Shown: positions 41,828-48,244 of the stretch, piece after piece
Position numbering within the stretch: position 1 is the stretch's first letter
How the letters are laid out: each line of letters starts with the position of its first letter
DNA from: Deltaproteobacteria bacterium RBG_16_49_23
Lineage (GTDB): Bacteria; Desulfobacterota; BSN033; UBA1163
Reading direction: 5' to 3'
Length of the DNA stretch: 48,244 nucleotides
NCBI GenBank assembly: GCA_001798855.1
Contig: MGQQ01000084.1
Location: forward strand, 1 to 48,244
Notes under the pieces: model-generated
What the model was told of the DNA's origin: nothing
What the model saw: the letters and a program-made list of their open reading frames with translations, nothing else
The model's database searches: none
Translations under genes and position numbers: made by a program

Positions 41828-42313
41828 TCACCTTGCCTGTTTCAGTAGATCGGCCAATCTGTTGGCCGATTCCCTTCTCCTGGCCAAATTTGAGTTATTT
41901 GCATCTATAAAAGAGATGGCCTTAACATCACAGAAACGGACACACTGCGGATCTCCGTCACAATAATCACACTTCACAGTGACCCGTTCTCCGGCATCAA
42001 AAAAGGGTTGGCCAAATGGGCAGGCCATGATACAGGTTCGGCATCCGATACAGAGCTTCTTGTCGATCACCACCCGGTTATCCTTTTCAGGTTCCCTGTG
42101 ACAGGCTTTGGTGGGACAGACCTCGACGCAGAAGGCATTGTCGCAATGGTTGCAGGTCATAGGAAGGTAAATACCCATATGTTCCCATTTGACCACTCTC
42201 ACTCGTGAACGGCTTGGATTACTTGCTCCGGTGTGATAAACTGAGCAGACCAATTCACACTGACGGCAGCCCGTGCATTTTTCCTGATCGACCACCAGTA
42301 CCTTTTGTTCCAT
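41828..42313 (-). CDS. Ferredoxin with four [4Fe-4S] motifs (NrfD partner)
   Basis: A 161-residue paralogue of the ferredoxin at 38214. Cys groups: CTGCRQCELVCSVYH, CNHCDNAFCVEVCP, CIGCRTCIMACPFG and CDYCDGDPQCVRFC, plus helical C-terminus RRRESANRLADLLKQ. It lies 21 bases after nrfD, on the same strand. NrfD plus a four-cluster ferredoxin is the usual module that exchanges electrons between a redox partner and the quinone pool; here the partner is probably the AOR. GGAG-like sequence is weak before the ATG. Confidence 0.93.
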   Translation of the reverse strand: MEQKVLVVDQEKCTGCRQCELVCSVYHTGASNPSRSRVRVVKWEHMGIYLPMTCNHCDNAFCVEVCPTKACHREPEKDNRVVIDKKLCIGCRTCIMACPFGQPFFDAGERVTVKCDYCDGDPQCVRFCDVKAISFIDANNSNLARRRESANRLADLLKQAR

Positions 42314-42334
42314 CTCAAGACTCCATGATAAATC

Positions 42335-43354
42335 TTAAACTCGAAATTCGGATTTCGAATTTTTTACCAACCCATAACGGATCTCCACCAACCTCTGCAT
42401 CGGGATTCGGTCTTTAACGCCTGCGCGCAGAATACCCAGTCTGAGAAAGAAACCGCCTGTGAGCAGGGAGAGGCCGGCGATCCACAAGAGAGCGGAATTC
42501 CGGTAATAACTCGATATAAACTCAAGAACGATTGGGAAAACCAAACCCAGAAAAATAATTCCCTGCCAGAAGACAAAACGCAATTTGCCGGTTAAAAGAA
42601 GGCGAACCGAATCCTTTCCCTGTTCCGAGACCCTGTATCTGCGGGAGAGGAAGAGATAGAGAAGGATTCCTTCGACGATCACCAAGAGCTGCTCCGCGTA
42701 CATTAAAACCTTCATCGCTCCCTTGTGATACGCGATCGGGTCGCTTCCCAGAAGTGAAAGGATGATCGCCATCGAACCGGTGGAGAGTGCGGACGCAAGA
42801 AAGAGCACAGGGAGGAGATGAGTATTCCAAAGGGGGACCGATTTCGTCGCCTTTAAAAGGATCCCTGTGTAAAGGGCGGTTGCAAAAGCGAAGACAAAGG
42901 CAATGCCCTCCGGGATGAGCCAGGGGCTGGATTCCGGATAGAGCCATTTAAAAGGCAGAAGAGACTTTGCAAGGATAAGCAGTCCGAGGACGATAAAGAT
43001 GGAGAGGATGATAAACCCACGGGCCACCCATGAAGTTCGAGGATTCAGGCAGGCATACATGAACCTCCATTTGATCCCCAGATCCAAAATCAAAAAGGGG
43101 GCGCCCATGGAGACCACGATTGGCCCCCAGAAGATCGGACTCTTTGTGAGGTCGAGACGATAACCGAGGAGTTCGATGAAAGGAAGGGATGGAGGATTTA
43201 ATATTACCCCCGTCCAGTGGATCAGGAGACCGATGATAAAGGAGCCGGCTCCCATCCCTGCAAGATAGAGATAGATGGCGATCATCGCCTTCCATTCCTG
43301 CTGGGGTCTGGGCGTCCTTCCCTCTCTTATCGAATGAGTATGAGCTGCTCCCAT
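42335..43354 (-). CDS. NrfD/PsrC-type membrane quinone-interacting subunit
   Basis: A 339-residue integral membrane protein with about eight or nine hydrophobic helices. The frame opens at 43423, but the promoter's -10 box lies over that start. ATG 43354 (MGAAHTHS) has GGAGAAAAG before it, so it is preferred. It begins EWKAMIAIYLYLAGMGAGSFIIG, and PIVVSMGAPFLILDLG and LNPRTSWVARGF are typical of NrfD/PsrC. These bind quinone/quinol with no haem. First gene of the minus-strand operon that continues with a four-cluster ferredoxin. Confidence 0.92.
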   Translation of the reverse strand: MGAAHTHSIREGRTPRPQQEWKAMIAIYLYLAGMGAGSFIIGLLIHWTGVILNPPSLPFIELLGYRLDLTKSPIFWGPIVVSMGAPFLILDLGIKWRFMYACLNPRTSWVARGFIILSIFIVLGLLILAKSLLPFKWLYPESSPWLIPEGIAFVFAFATALYTGILLKATKSVPLWNTHLLPVLFLASALSTGSMAIILSLLGSDPIAYHKGAMKVLMYAEQLLVIVEGILLYLFLSRRYRVSEQGKDSVRLLLTGKLRFVFWQGIIFLGLVFPIVLEFISSYYRNSALLWIAGLSLLTGGFFLRLGILRAGVKDRIPMQRLVEIRYGLVKNSKSEFRV

Positions 43355-43403
43355 CTTTTCTCCATAAGATTGTTCTTCATAATGAACAGGCCAAATCAAC
43401 CTA

Positions 43404-43431
43404 ATCATACCATATACACCCATCTTGTCAA
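43404..43431 (-). promoter_or_regulatory. Promoter of the nrfD operon
   Basis: On the minus strand TTGACA (43431-43426) is followed after 16 bases by TATGAT (43409-43404), a strong sigma-70-type pair. It faces away from the iclR promoter, making a divergent control region. Confidence 0.65.
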
Positions 43432-43459
43432 GATTTAATGAGAATATTTGGAATATCTA

Positions 43460-43488
43460 TTGACAAAGAAATACGAATCTTGTAATTT
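43460..43488 (+). promoter_or_regulatory. Promoter of iclR
   Basis: TTGACA (43460-43465), a 17-base spacer, then TAATTT (43483-43488). Transcription would start near 43495, so an apparent upstream start at 43448 cannot be translated from it. An operator-like palindrome sits at the expected start. Confidence 0.65.
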
Positions 43489-43498
43489 AATGCAACTA

Positions 43499-43514
43499 GT
43501 TCAATATGGTGAAC
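43499..43514. promoter_or_regulatory. Putative IclR operator, site 3
   Basis: GTTCAATATGGTGAAC, the third member of the GTTCA-n2-AT-n-GTGAAC set. It begins 11 bases after the iclR -10 box and ends 2 bases before the iclR ATG, a typical place for autorepression. Confidence 0.65.
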
Positions 43515-43516
43515 GC

Positions 43517-44287
43517 ATGAAGAAGAGCGCCTATTCTGCTCCATCCGTTAAGAAAGCCTTTAAAATCCTTCATACCGTCGCTGAATCTTCTGGCGGCCTC
43601 GGTGTCAGCGAACTGGCAAAACAATTGAAGATCGGCAAGAGCACCGTCCATGGAATTACCTCCTCTCTGGAAGAGTTAGGGGCTTTGGTTCGTGATCCCA
43701 TTGATAAGAAATACAATGTCGGCTATACGTTGCTGGAACTCGGAAGGAAGACTTATGGAAGAATTGACCTAAGGGAGACCGCCAGGGTTCCGATGGAGCG
43801 ATTGATGGAAAAGGTTGGAGAGACCGTCTTCCTCGGAGTCATGAACGGAGATCATATCACCATCCTGGATGTCGTGGAGTCCCATAACGAGATGAAGATC
43901 ACTTCGCCTCCAGGGACGAGACTTCCCCTCCTCGCAGGCGCCACTGGAAGAGCCTTTCTCAGCCTTCTTGATGCGAAAAAGGCAAGAGAGATCGTCCAAA
44001 AGATAGGTTTGGTGAGATATACCCCCAAGTCGGTGACTGAACAGAAACAATATCTCTATGAGGTGGAAGAAGCAAGAAAGAGGGGGTATGCGATTGATGA
44101 TGAAGAGTATCTCCTGGGTGTCAGAGCCGTTGCAGCGCCCATTCAATTAACCTCTCATTCCCTAGCTGCTATTTGGGTGGTGGGATTTACGTCAAGTCTC
44201 AATGACCAGAAGATGGAAAGAATTATCCTCGAGATTCGAAAAGCAACTCAAGAGGTCAACCACTCTTTAAAGAATCATCATCGATGA
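43517..44287 (+). CDS. IclR family transcriptional regulator
   Basis: A 256-residue protein starting at ATG 43517 (MKKSAYSAPSVKKAFKIL). An N-terminal winged helix (GLGVSELAKQLKIGKSTVHGITSSLEELGAL) is followed by the IclR effector domain with VFLGVMNGDHITILDVVES and PPGTRLPLLAGATGRAFLS. The end is RKATQEVNHSLKN. It likely binds a carboxylate or aromatic ligand and controls the AOR/NrfD cluster through the palindromes at 35622, 35731 and 43499. Its stop overlaps the MFS start by four bases. Confidence 0.93.
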   Translation: MKKSAYSAPSVKKAFKILHTVAESSGGLGVSELAKQLKIGKSTVHGITSSLEELGALVRDPIDKKYNVGYTLLELGRKTYGRIDLRETARVPMERLMEKVGETVFLGVMNGDHITILDVVESHNEMKITSPPGTRLPLLAGATGRAFLSLLDAKKAREIVQKIGLVRYTPKSVTEQKQYLYEVEEARKRGYAIDDEEYLLGVRAVAAPIQLTSHSLAAIWVVGFTSSLNDQKMERIILEIRKATQEVNHSLKNHHR

Positions 44288-45525
44288 AGTGGGAGAAATA
44301 TCATACCGTCTGGGCCGTCATGATCTTTGGTTGGGTGACCAACTATATGGTCCGTTCGAGCCTCTCTCCTCTTCTCATTCCCATCCTCCAGGAATTTAAA
44401 CTGACCTATGCACAGGCTGGAATATTAGCCACCGCCTTCTTTTATGCTTACACCTTCATGCAACTTCCCGCCGGTTATCTGGGTGACCGATTGGGCAGGA
44501 AAATTGTTCTCGTCCTCTGCACCAGTTGGTGGGGCCTGATGTCCCTGCTTACCGGTTTGGTCCACTCTTTTGCCTCCCTTTTTATCTTACGTTTTTTGAC
44601 GGGTGTCGGGGAAGGGGCCTATTTCAGCAACGATCGACCTATCATTTCTGCCTACACACCGGAGAAGAAGAGGGGACTGGGGCAGGGGATTTCATTCATC
44701 GGGTTGGGGATCGGGATGTTCATCGGTATCTCACTCGCCGGGTGGATATCCGATCTCTGGGGCTGGCGATCCGTCTTCATTCTCTATGCCTTTCCTTCCT
44801 TTCTTGCCTCTTTCTTCATTTATCGTTGGATTAAAGAACCTCCACGGACAAAGAAAAAGGCTGAGGCTGAGGTTGAGGTTGAGAATAAGGGTACTTCTTA
44901 TTCTGTTGTCTTTAAGAGCAGAGACCTTTGGCTATTATATTTGGGAGGTATTCCCGGTATTTATGCCCTCTGGGTAGTGGGGACATGGGCTCCTGCCATA
45001 TTTAAGGAGATGGGGGTTAAAACACTCGCCCAATCATCCTTCTATTCGAGCCTCTTGGGGATTTCTGCCATCCCGGGCCTTGCCCTGACAGGGTTTGTGA
45101 GCGATCGACTGGCAAGAAAAGGGAAGGGGAGAAAAGGTCTCATTGCTATTGAATTCTTTCTGATCTCATTCTGTATGCTTGGATTGGGATATGGATTGAA
45201 AACGAAGATGAATATCTATCTTTTCATCATTTTCTTCTTTATGGCCGGGTTCTTTATATGGGGACACTGGGCAGCCTTCTATGCCCTTCTTCCTGACATC
45301 GTCCCCTATGAAATTCTTGGGACAGCATACGGTTTGACCAATACGATTCACTTCACAGGTTCGTTAATCGCCCCCTGGGTGACAGGATGGATTAAAGATG
45401 TGACCGCTTCATTTTCATGGGGACTTTACCTTGCGGCAATCTTCTGTATTTTGGGAGGCATCTTGATCCTGGCTGTCAGACCGTCTTTTGGTTTCGGGAA
45501 AGAAAAGATAATATTCGAAACCTGA
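44284..45525 (+). CDS. MFS transporter (anion:cation symporter-like)
   Basis: A 413-residue, 12-helix major facilitator. The start WEKYHTVWAVMIFGWVTNYMVRSSL and motif-A loop GYLGDRLGRKIV after helix 2 are present, with GVGEGAYFSNDRPI in helix 4, and the second motif-A-like GFVSDRLARKGKGR. The long loop near residue 195 is Glu-rich (KAEAEVEVENKG). Its start is translationally coupled to iclR, so its substrate is probably the regulator's ligand, likely an organic acid. Uptake is more probable than export. Confidence 0.92.
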   Translation: MKWEKYHTVWAVMIFGWVTNYMVRSSLSPLLIPILQEFKLTYAQAGILATAFFYAYTFMQLPAGYLGDRLGRKIVLVLCTSWWGLMSLLTGLVHSFASLFILRFLTGVGEGAYFSNDRPIISAYTPEKKRGLGQGISFIGLGIGMFIGISLAGWISDLWGWRSVFILYAFPSFLASFFIYRWIKEPPRTKKKAEAEVEVENKGTSYSVVFKSRDLWLLYLGGIPGIYALWVVGTWAPAIFKEMGVKTLAQSSFYSSLLGISAIPGLALTGFVSDRLARKGKGRKGLIAIEFFLISFCMLGLGYGLKTKMNIYLFIIFFFMAGFFIWGHWAAFYALLPDIVPYEILGTAYGLTNTIHFTGSLIAPWVTGWIKDVTASFSWGLYLAAIFCILGGILILAVRPSFGFGKEKIIFET

Positions 45526-45550
45526 AGGGGTCGGCTTAGTCCCAACTCCA

Positions 45551-46021
45551 TCACTCCTTCCCGAGGTTTTCCTTCCAACCTTCACCGAATTTCTTATCGA
45601 AAAAGTCTACCATTTTTTCGAACAGCCTTTTCCAACCCGACGAGAATTCATGCGTCAGAGCATCCTCCAAAAAAGGGACAACTTCTCCAAGCTTCTCCTT
45701 TGGCAAGTAAGATCGGGCCTTTAATTCGTAAGATCGCTTCAGGGCTTCCGGAGTTAGGTTGTGTGCGGTCAGCATGACCACCCGGAGATTGCGACTGACA
45801 GCCAACTCAAGCAATTCAAAACCCCGAACACCCATGATGTCAAGAATCACCAGGTCGTAGGCTGAAGAGCGTATCTCTTGGACAGCTTGCTCATATTGAG
45901 TGGCCTTTTCAAACCGGCAGTCCGGGCAGGCACCTAAAATTTCTTCCTTTAAGATTGCGAGGACATCTGGTTCATCATCTACTGCGAGGATCCGTTTCCC
46001 TTTCAAGATCGACTCTTTCAT
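45551..46021 (-). CDS. Single-domain response regulator
   Basis: A 156-residue receiver domain (MKESILKGKRILAVDDEPDV). Asp15-Asp16 and the phosphoacceptor Asp61 (LVILDIMG) are present, with the Thr of MLTAHN and the Lys of LPKEKLG. The C-terminal tail (about 130-156) is Trp/Lys-rich and not an HTH, so it acts without DNA binding. GAGGAGG before the ATG at 46021 favours this start over the frame opening at 46078. No kinase gene is adjacent. Confidence 0.93.
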   Translation of the reverse strand: MKESILKGKRILAVDDEPDVLAILKEEILGACPDCRFEKATQYEQAVQEIRSSAYDLVILDIMGVRGFELLELAVSRNLRVVMLTAHNLTPEALKRSYELKARSYLPKEKLGEVVPFLEDALTHEFSSGWKRLFEKMVDFFDKKFGEGWKENLGKE

Positions 46022-46126
46022 ACTATTTCCTCCTCTCTCAATTAAGACCAAGAACAAAAAGGGATTGTCTGCAAACATCCTAAAACAATATAATAGGGCG
46101 TTTTCTTGGCTCCATCAACAGAAAAG

Positions 46127-47200
46127 TCATAAAGATTCCAGAATTCTAACCATATCCACTCCGACTTCATTTGTTTTTGAGCTTCCACCAAGGTCTACGG
46201 TCCTAACTTTTTTCTCAGAGAGATTCTGTTTGACAGCCCGTAATAGAAGGCCGGCGGCCTCTTCTTCTCCCAGATAGTCCAGCATCAATTTAGCTGTAAG
46301 GATAGCCGCAATAGGATTGGCCAGCCCCTTTCCGGCAATATCCGGCGCAGAGCCATGGACGGGATCGAAAAAACCTGGATAAGATCTGTCCTTTGGATTG
46401 AAACTGGCTCCAGGCGCTAACCCCATGCCCCCTGTTACCGAAGCGGTCAAGTCTGAAAGGATGTCGGCAAAGAGATTGGAGGCCACGATCACATCATATC
46501 CCTTGGGATTTCTCACGACATCCATGCAGGCGGCATCGATCAATTTGGATTCGGTTTGGATGTCAGGATATTGAACCGAGACTTCTATAAAGATTCTGTC
46601 CCAGAGGACCATTCCATATCGCTGGGCATTGGACTTGGTGATGGAGGTAACCTTCTTCCTGCCTTTCTTTCTCGCATATTCGAAGGCAAAGGCGATGATT
46701 CTTTCCATTCCCTTTCGTGTGAAGAGACCGCTCTGGACGGCTAATTCTCGATCTTCGACGCCGACAATTCCCCCGATATTCGAATATTCGCCTTCAGTAT
46801 TCTCTCTGATGACCACAATGTCAATTTCTCCTCCGGAGATATTGGCCAATGGGGATTCCAACCCTGGAAAGAGATAGACAGGACGGAGGCCCACGTAGAG
46901 GTCAAATTCCCATTTGATGGGAAGAAGAAGTCCGTGAAGGGTCACATCATCCGGGATCCTCGGATCACCCACGGCGCCCAAATAGATGGCGTTAAAATTC
47001 TTCAGGACCTCGAGGCCATCTACGGGCATCATCCTTCCATTCTGCAGGTAGTAGTCGCTACCCCATGGGAAATATTCGAATTCGAATTGAAATCCCTCCG
47101 TGATTTCAGAAAGGGCTTTCAAACATTTAATCCCTTCAGAAATGACTTCTTTCCCAATCCCATCCCCTGGGATAACGGCAATTCGATGAGATTTCTTCAT
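46127..47200 (-). CDS. Isocitrate/isopropylmalate dehydrogenase family: tartrate/D-malate dehydrogenase-like
   Basis: A 357-residue beta-decarboxylating dehydrogenase. It begins [14 protein letters not shown]; the substrate loop [30 protein letters not shown] has Leu-His-Gly where IMDH/IDH have others and resembles TtuC/DmlA. Metal ligand Asps are in [14 protein letters not shown] region is [17 protein letters not shown]. It oxidatively decarboxylates tartrate, D-malate or a related 2-hydroxy acid. It is not near leuB neighbours, and no leucine genes are present. The last gene before a long gap on the minus strand. Confidence 0.9.
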   Translation of the reverse strand: MKKSHRIAVIPGDGIGKEVISEGIKCLKALSEITEGFQFEFEYFPWGSDYYLQNGRMMPVDGLEVLKNFNAIYLGAVGDPRIPDDVTLHGLLLPIKWEFDLYVGLRPVYLFPGLESPLANISGGEIDIVVIRENTEGEYSNIGGIVGVEDRELAVQSGLFTRKGMERIIAFAFEYARKKGRKKVTSITKSNAQRYGMVLWDRIFIEVSVQYPDIQTESKLIDAACMDVVRNPKGYDVIVASNLFADILSDLTASVTGGMGLAPGASFNPKDRSYPGFFDPVHGSAPDIAGKGLANPIAAILTAKLMLDYLGEEEAAGLLLRAVKQNLSEKKVRTVDLGGSSKTNEVGVDMVRILESL

Positions 47201-47381
47201 AAGCGAAGATAAAGCGAATTATTTTTCCTTGCGATATGAAGCGGGTGTTTCCTGATCACCTGCTCCAGATCTTCCGTTTCGGTTAAAAACCCAAATAGCG
47301 AATCAACGATGTCTATGCTATACAAGATTGGATGGAAAGTATCAAGACTCGACGGTAGTATATATTTTTTGTTTTTTGTAG

Positions 47382-47410
47382 TTGACTTACAAACAAATTT
47401 TAGTTATCTT
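47382..47410 (+). promoter_or_regulatory. Possible promoter
   Basis: TTGACT (47382-47387), 17 bases, TATCTT (47405-47410). A fair sigma-70 match, 456 bases before the TAXI receptor gene, with a repeat between. Confidence 0.35.
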
Positions 47411-47495
47411 CTGTAACCAATTAATAAAAAAAGTCTTTATCACTTTTATAGAGAGAAACATAAGTAATGCAATATCGGCGCATTCCTGCCGAATT

Positions 47496-47580
47496 ACCCC
47501 CCTTTAGCAAAGGGGGGTGAGGGGGATTTGAGACCCGGAGAAATCCCCCTCAATCCCCCTTTTCCAAAGAGGGAGGTTAA
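47496..47580. repeat. GC-rich palindromic repeat
   Basis: CCCCCCTTTAGCAAAGGGGGG is a hairpin; AAATCCCCCTCAATCCCCC and GGGGGATTTGAG pair as outer arms; CCCCCTTTTCCAAAGAGGG follows. It is a variant of the family at 38081 and 41664. Confidence 0.7.
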
Positions 47581-47865
47581 GGTAAGCACTGTAAAACATC
47601 CACAAACACGCTTCAGAATTGAGGGGACTCCTGTTGCATTACTTTTGCGGTCCTCTATAACCATCGCCGAACATGATGGGTGGGGAAATTCGTCGCAGGG
47701 ATGCCTGTAATCGCTGGTTCGAGGCTGCCGGCCGGCTGATCCGAGGTAGCTATCAGTACGGGCCGCGGGCCGACGAACCGGCGGTGGCGATGACCATTAC
47801 GGCGTCTTGCCGAAGTCGGGTGGCGACGCCCCGTTCCGCTAAATTACACTTAAAGGAGGAAAGCC

Positions 47866-48244
47866 ATGTCAAAAACAAAATCAGGTTATGTTTTTTCAGT
47901 ATTGGTTGTGGCGCTTGTCGCCGTCTTCGCTCTTTCGGCGATCAACCCGGCCAACGCACAGGAGCGCAAGCCGCTGCGGTGGGCGACCGCCGCGGTCGGC
48001 TCGTACGGCTACATGGTCGCCGCCTCGATGAGCAAGATCTTCGAGAAGGCGCTCGGCGGCGAATACACTGTCACCGTCCAGCCTTATACCTCTCCCACCG
48101 TTGCCATGAAGGCGGTGATGGACGGCACCGCTGAGATTTCCTACACGGCAGACATCGGCATGGGCGAGTTTCATCAGCGCGTCGGCGGATTCAAGGACTA
48201 CAAGCCCAAGATGCCGGAGCTCGTGCACACCTGGTACGCCTATC
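47866..48244 (+). CDS. TAXI-family TRAP solute receptor, N-terminal part
   Basis: The frame is open from ATG 47866 to the end of the window, so the C-terminus is missing. AAAGGAGGAAAGCC precedes the start. A signal peptide (MSKTKSGYVFSVLVVALVAV... ANPANAQ) is followed by a mature region with LRWATAAVGSYGYMVAASMSK and TVQPYTSPTVAMKAVMDGTAEI, the TAXI pattern of a periplasmic extracytoplasmic receptor. Codon use is GC-rich compared with neighbours. It would bind a small organic acid for a TRAP-type carrier beyond the window. Confidence 0.85.
   Translation, partial: MSKTKSGYVFSVLVVALVAVFALSAINPANAQERKPLRWATAAVGSYGYMVAASMSKIFEKALGGEYTVTVQPYTSPTVAMKAVMDGTAEISYTADIGMGEFHQRVGGFKDYKPKMPELVHTWYAY

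Larger units (their letters stand above)
47201..47865. other. Gene-free stretch with promoter-like sequence, repeat and composition change
   Basis: No reliable gene. Bases 47340-47460 are AT-rich. Bases 47496-47580 are a palindromic repeat. From about 47690 the sequence becomes GC-rich, and a frame at 47673-48134 runs across the start of the TAXI receptor in another register; its codon pattern and composition are not convincing as a gene. Confidence 0.5.

Noticed and set aside
43448-43516. Upstream start for the IclR gene
   Set aside because: It lies before the predicted promoter start at about 43495, and the residues before 43517 are not IclR-like.
47673-48134. 153-residue plus-strand frame
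   Set aside because: It overlaps the TAXI receptor in another register. The TAXI frame has a ribosome site, a signal peptide and family motifs.

Overview
The window looks like a chromosomal segment of a strictly anaerobic, probably Desulfobacterota-like (former Deltaproteobacteria) bacterium. This is an inference from gene content: a CooS/CooF-type module, the bamQ-bamA-bamR trio of anaerobic benzoyl-CoA degradation, a tungsten aldehyde:ferredoxin-oxidoreductase (AOR) family enzyme with its own ferredoxins and pterin-sulfur genes, a tripartite tricarboxylate transporter, and many palindromic intergenic repeats. No rRNA, tRNA or CRISPR array was seen.

Layout. (1) 1-4000: the end of an unrecognised gene, a FAD/NAD oxidoreductase, a CooF-like ferredoxin and a divergent CooS-like protein. 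(2) 4096-7270: a tctC-tctB-tctA uptake system. (3) 7271-12185, minus strand: citrate synthase, then succinate dehydrogenase/fumarate reductase flavoprotein and iron-sulfur subunits, with no membrane anchor gene. (4) 12713-17342: a secreted hypothetical protein, a small hypothetical protein, a DUF35-thiolase pair, mltG and ruvX. (5) 17528-23888, plus strand: a frameshifted acyl-CoA dehydrogenase, a biotin carrier, a GNAT protein and an SDR, then bamQ, bamA and bamR, which take cyclohexa-1,5-diene-1-carbonyl-CoA to ring opening. (6) 24159-34760: a defence island with a complete type I restriction-modification operon, a 937-residue HEPN-STAND NTPase-TPR-cold-shock protein, a zeta-toxin-like kinase with a small overlapping partner, a frameshifted pRiA4b ORF-3-like gene, and remnants of a PIN-like gene and a second gene. 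(7) 34768-45525: an SDR, then an AOR cluster. A zinc-ribbon protein, the AOR and a ferredoxin lie on the plus strand. NrfD, a second ferredoxin, a ThiF/MoeB-like enzyme, a MoaD-like protein and a B12-binding radical SAM protein lie on the minus strand. An IclR regulator and an MFS carrier follow. Three near-identical 16-bp palindromes, two upstream of the AOR genes and one at the iclR promoter, suggest one regulon. (8) 45551-48244: a response-regulator receiver protein, a tartrate/D-malate dehydrogenase-like enzyme, and the start of a TAXI-type solute receptor in a GC-richer segment.

How the genes fit together. bamQ-A-R feed beta-oxidation, to which the thiolase, SDRs and acyl-CoA dehydrogenase could contribute. 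The citrate synthase and SDH genes suggest TCA-cycle capacity. The AOR, ferredoxin and NrfD genes suggest electron transfer between an aldehyde/acid couple and the quinone pool. The most unusual items are the HEPN-STAND-TPR-CSD protein, a CooS homologue that lacks the proton-path histidines, the three-site IclR operator set, and several families of short inverted-repeat elements between genes.
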